From Thysanoteuthis rhombus (Eukaryota > Mollusca > Cephalopoda > Oegopsida > Thysanoteuthidae): a stretch of 64,000 bases of DNA. A program made the translations under genes and the position numbers. Below, in pieces: positions 59,970 through 64,000 of the stretch. The stretch is taken from NCBI GenBank assembly GCA_963457665.1, contig OY735224.1, forward strand, positions 49,110,311 through 49,174,310. Reading direction: 5' to 3'. The notes beneath the pieces are model-generated. The model had not been told where the DNA came from and ran no database searches. It was given only the letters and a program-made list of their open reading frames with translations. Positions within the stretch are counted from its first letter, which is position 1, and each line of letters opens with the position of its first letter.

Positions 59970-60165
59970 CCCAATGGCTGTTTAGCACGATCAGTGCATC
60001 AGTATGCTGAAAAAGCCACCATATCGGTCGCAGGTTCGATTCCTGTAGCAGCACCATTCTCTTCAATTGTTTATTCTATTTACCTTGTTTAAATTGAGAC
60101 TTATATTAACCGTGTAACAAGTTTCTATATAATATAACGCGATTTATGACTCCCTCTGTCGGACC
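59970..60165 (+). mobile_element. tRNA-derived SINE (right member of an inverted pair)
   Basis: Plus strand: ggctgtttagcacgatc (box A degenerate) and caggttcgattcc (box B at 60033-60043), tail ttctatttaccttgtttaaa, attaaccgtgtaaca, and tttctatataatataacgcg. The last block is the inverse of 59700-59730, so both members share their full tail. Confidence 0.75.
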
Positions 60166-60740
60166 AAGTATGTCCGTTTCTAGAATACATATATGTATAC
60201 ATATGTCCCCTTCCTTGAACGTAGTTATCTGCTGAATTTTAATCTGAAATGTATTATTATATAAGATATTTTGTTTGTTTGTTGCTTTCCTGTCACGCTC
60301 AAACAGATGCAAAAAAGGACTGGAATACTGCGAATACACCGATACAAAATGGCTGCTGCTCTGTCCCAGCAGCAACCTATTTTGCGTCTGTATGTGCACC
60401 TTCGCCGGTATTAAGTGGGTGACTGCTGTTGGAATCAATTTACTACCATTGTTGTAGAATCAATTTAGCTATTTTCTTGGTTTGCACCCCCCCCCAAAAA
60501 AAACAGAAATATTAATCGTGTAATAAAACAAATTATATGTTCATGATTTATCCACGCGTAATAATATCGTCGTTTATGATGGGTATTATACTTGTTCACC
60601 ATGTGATGTTCGATCTATGTGATTAGTATTCACCACTGAATCAAGAGCATTAACAAAGAAGGAGATCATGTTTAAAAATATACATGGTGAATATATATAT
60701 CATGATCTCCGTGGTCCCCAGAGACAAAATCCGACTTTTC
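60165..60740. other. Spacer with one perfect 10-bp hairpin
   Basis: ggagatcatg at 60661-60670 pairs with catgatctcc at 60701-60710 around an AT-rich loop. No gene was recognised. Confidence 0.45.
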
Positions 60741-60744
60741 TACC

Positions 60745-60895
60745 CATCTGGAGATTAATGTTAAGGTATCGTAGAAACAGTTAGAAAACTAAAATGGCAA
60801 TGGGCTGGATATGTTGCAAAAGCAACATAATGATCTTTACGGAGACGTGACTTGAAACCACACGACGACCCATGTCAGTCTGATCGAACGTCACT
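60745..60895 (+). mobile_element. LINE reverse-transcriptase tail scrap
   Basis: gtagaaacagttagaaaact followed by aaaatggcaatgggctggat and atgttgca matches the LINE tail core (…LKWQWAGYVA…). Deleted beyond that point. Confidence 0.65.
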
Positions 60896-61480
60896 TTATA
60901 CATAAAAGCATTTAAAAAAAAGAAGAAAAAAAATCTCTCACTAAGAAAAATCCATATCAAAATTCATTCACTGCTAAAGCAAACCAAAAAAACAAATAAA
61001 AAGCGATTGTCTGTCACGGAAATTCAAAATAAGTAAATAATGTGAGATAGAACATTTTTGAGACGATAAAAAATGTAGAACGGCGAAAATGGAATGAACG
61101 TGGTAAACTGTAAAGGATTACAAAAACGGAATGGCAGAACAAGAAAACTTAACAATACGATGAGTGTAGAGATCTCTTTTTATGAACGTCAGAGATTTAA
61201 GTGATTGAATTGAATAAAACACGTACATATCTTTACATACAAAGATATTCTTTGAACAACGATTTATTTTTCTGAACCCGGATTTGACCCCCAAGATGAT
61301 TTCAACGGGATGAATGAATGAGTTCTATGTTTGATCTTTGTATTAAGCATGTCACCGATTTTTTTTCGATTTCGTTCCGTCCCATTATGCAAAACATTGA
61401 ATTGCGTTCATGTTTTTTAAAACACTTTCTTTGTTCACCTCTACCTATGAAGTTGAGAGAGCTATATGTATTCAACTTTG
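60895..61480. other. No recognised feature
   Basis: A-rich sequence. Two overlapping frames of 60-70 codons near 61302-61533 on opposite strands lack recognisable motifs. Confidence 0.4.
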
Positions 61481-61484
61481 TTTG

Positions 61485-61740
61485 TTTTCCCATAGAGGGC
61501 CGGATTGAGGCATTCAGGGGCCCTGGACATTAATAAGATCAGGGTCTCATTAATGTTCTGAAATGTATATTGAATCACCGTAGCCCCACGAACTACCTAC
61601 CCGACTACCCAGCCCCGTGGGCTACAGATTCTTCTCTGTGTGTGTGTGTGTGCGTGTGTATCTGGGCGCCCTTGGTCACATTTCCAGGGCGACAACCTTG
61701 GATACTTGTATGAAGGCATCACTAGGCACCATCTAAAAAT
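61485..61740. repeat. Possible decayed DNA-transposon end
   Basis: gggccggattgaggcattca followed by ggggccctggac resembles terminal motifs I associate with hAT-type elements. A (TG)n tract lies at 61637-61660. Only one end is seen and no transposase, so this is tentative. Confidence 0.25.
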
Positions 61741-62690
61741 TCCTATTTTTGTTTTTTCAAAAAAAGCTTCTTTTGAGACATTTTGGGACGAATAATGCCC
61801 GAATCTTGCGTAGGTATTTTCTAGATAATTTTAGATGAAAGATCCTTTTTATTTTTTTTTTAAAAGAAGATAATTCTCGATAAAATATCTTTATTTGTGG
61901 ATAAGATAATATTAGATAATTTTTCAGATAATTAGTTCTAGTACACACGTGGGCTATGTTGATTCATTTTTGCAAGGTACAGAAATATTTCTATTATCTT
62001 ATAATATTCAAATTTCTTAAACGGTTCGAAATATACTTTTAGTAGGCACCAAATTTTCGTAGGCCCAAGGTACTGTGCCGATTGTGCCTAATTGATAATA
62101 CGACTTAGGGTCCATACAATATTTCTTGAAGTTCTCAATGAATTTCAAAGGCATTTCGTGAAAAGGAGGTGCTGATCTAAACTTTCCGATGCTGGAACTG
62201 ACATAACACTCGCTATTTCCTGAATTTTTTCTCAATATCGAACAAATAAAGAAAACAATTTTTTTTTAAGTGACAAATATTAACTGGGGAGGGTAGCAGC
62301 CTTTTGGGAGTTTAGGGAATGTATATTATCTCGTTCATATATCTTGGATTTTTCTTTTGTACAGGGGGTGCCGAAGCAACACTCTGGTGGGCTCTAGTAG
62401 CTATTGCACCAATAGTGCTAGGGGAAAATCGCTAAAAATTCGAGAACGGACCCAGGGAGTCATTTTCGACTTGGAGATATGTTCTTCATTTTGCAGGGGA
62501 AAAGCTGAAAAAAGAAGCTAATCAAGGTGATAGATTCAGATTTTAAGGGAAGTAAGTTAAGATTTGCACATTTCAAACTGTTTCCCTTATTTTTCATTTT
62601 TGAACATTCTCATTTGGGTGTCAAGTTAGTTTACGGCTTTGGCAGAAGTAAGCGCTCTCTGAGTGCTTTCTAGTTTTTCTTTCTATCATT
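61740..62690. other. No recognised feature
   Basis: Contains ttcttttgtacag at about 62350-62364, a good-looking splice acceptor, followed by one frame of about 52 codons that ends near 62520. No homology was recognised and no donor partner can be placed, so no exon is called. Confidence 0.35.
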
Positions 62691-63200
62691 CAAATTATCG
62701 GTTTTTTTTTCATTCAATATTTTCTTCTTCATGACGATCTTGCTTCTTTTTACTTTCTTCCACCCTTTTTTTTACAAACTCATTTTCTTTTTCCTCTCTT
62801 TCTTCCTATTTGGAACTGAATTGTGAGTTCTCTCTCTCCTTCATTTTCTTCATGCCTAAGTGATGATCTGTGTTTTTTCTTTCTTTTTTCCTTTCTTCCA
62901 TTTATTTTTTTGTTTCTTTTGACTTCTCATTTGTCTTTTTCATTCATTTGTTTTCTTCTTTTTCTCTAATGATCTCTCTTTTTTACCTTTCTTTCTCTCT
63001 TTCTTTCTTTCTCTATGTCTTTCTTCATTTATTTTGCCTGTCCATCTTTCTTTCTTTCTTTCTTCCATTTTTTCTTCCTTTTGAAACGTGGCTGTCTTTT
63101 CTCTTTGAGTGCTTCATTTTTTTTTTCTATCTTTTTTTCTTTCTTTCTTCTGAATTATTTTTTCTTTCTTTCCTTCATTTCTCTTGTTTCTCGTCTTCCA
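62690..63200 (+). repeat. Pyrimidine-rich (TTTC)n low-complexity tract
   Basis: Long runs of ttct and ttttc. Plus-strand frames through it are Phe/Ser/Leu strings that look like multi-span membrane proteins but are composition artefacts. Confidence 0.85.
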
Positions 63201-64000
63201 TATTTGTACAGGAATGTTCTTTCAAAATCCCCGATATTCAATAAATATCCTTTCGGCAACCCCAACCCCACAATATACACGACTGCAAACGATTTTTTTC
63301 CTTTAATCTTCAAAACTTTTTCTTTTCTTATTTTCTTTCTTTTGTCATTTGAATTTTCTTCATTCAGAAATCCCTTTGACATGTTTCCCCTCCATTACTC
63401 GTTCAATACTGTCACGTTTTCTTTCGTTTTGTATTTTTTAATTCATCCATTGAATGACCGTAGCCTTCAAATATGGCAAAAGTTCTCCCCTTTTCATTTA
63501 TATATGCTTCTTTTTGTTTGTTTGTGTTTTTTGTATAACTTTCCTGGTCATACCGGTTGTCTACTGAGCACTGTACTATACTCTAAAAATGTTTTATTTT
63601 CATTTTTGGAAAAAGATATTATTTTCTACCTTTGGAGAGGAGGTTACTTAAGCGAGTTTATAAACAACATCTCGATTATCCAGAATAATTGAAAACGGTC
63701 ATGGAGGCTAATCCAGACACGGACGTCTGGAGCAAAGCCAAGGAGTCACCCTCACAACAGTAAAAAGACATCTGACAAAGTGAAAACGCATATGCCATGA
63801 TTTGACAGGTTGCACAGAATGATACTTGCTGCATTTTCCTCGTTCGTTTCGAAGAAAAGACCTCCGTCTGTATTATTTCTTTACTGTTGATAAAAAGTGT
63901 TTTCTGTATGAGATTCGTGAATCTGGTTTTCTTTTGGATCAATAAACTTTCCCCCTTCCCCCTCAATTTTCCTGAACCCCGCCCGAAAAGTCTTCTCCTT
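63200..64000. other. No recognised feature
   Basis: Frames on both strands (for example 63676-63966, minus, 96 codons) show no motif. A pyrimidine tract ending in gtacag near 63212 again resembles a splice acceptor without a supported exon. Confidence 0.35.

Noticed and set aside
59816-60043. Functional tRNA genes at the box A/box B motifs
   Set aside because: The acceptor stems do not pair, and long non-tRNA tails are shared between copies, so these are SINEs.
62350-62520. Terminal exon after a good splice acceptor
   Set aside because: Only a short frame follows, no homology was recognised, and no upstream exon can be identified.
62870-63692. Phe/Ser/Leu-rich frames resembling a multi-span membrane protein
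   Set aside because: They are produced by a (TTTC)n low-complexity tract.

Overview
This is repeat-dense animal DNA, with no bacterial, phage or viral gene organisation. It is AT-rich and full of (TA)n, (CA)n, (GAT)n and (CT)n microsatellites. It holds a Penelope-like retroelement, many 3'-end scraps of a LINE, tRNA-derived SINEs, two large satellite families and a decayed 28S rRNA fragment. The repeat style would fit a lophotrochozoan such as a mollusc, but nothing here fixes the species. All comparisons were made by eye; no identity values were computed.

Region 1 (1-18.0 kb) is a tandem array of a unit of about 1,235 bp. Each unit has a leader of about 275 bp, a 176-codon gene for an unrecognised small membrane protein, a remnant of the C-terminal tail of a LINE reverse transcriptase, and a palindromic GAT/ATC microsatellite. 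Thirteen full-length gene copies are present. Six are intact (381, 1617, 4087, 5323, 6556, 13971), one lacks only its ATG (11500), and six carry stops. Several stops are shared between copies, which points to homogenisation by unequal exchange or gene conversion. The array ends at 16.4-18.0 kb in truncated and chimeric copies that record how gene and LINE tail were joined.

Region 2 (18.05-50.5 kb) is mostly satellite. Satellite A has a 114-bp unit, oriented + at 18.05-20.66 and 35.43-50.5 kb. Satellite B is monomeric (about 115-120 bp) from 22.1 to 28.65 kb and dimeric (about 225-230 bp) from 29.4 to 34.0 kb. A Penelope-like element lies inside satellite B at 23.65-26.24 kb with a 13-bp target duplication. 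Copies of a further repeat, here called module M1, punctuate the satellites.

Region 3 (50.5-57.4 kb) carries two more copies of the gene family on the minus strand (50666-51196 and 56776-57300). It also repeats the order gene, satellite A, M1, satellite B, LINE scrap, M1 and boundary repeat of 17.4-35.4 kb in inverse orientation and much shorter. This looks like an old, large inverted duplication. A 28S rRNA fragment lies in the right arm.

Region 4 (57.4-64 kb) has SINEs in inverted pairs, a MITE-like hairpin, a 10-bp minisatellite, a LINE scrap and low-complexity tracts. No gene was recognised there.

The least explained object is the membrane-protein family and its fusion to a LINE tail inside a tandemly amplified unit. 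No known family was recognised for it.
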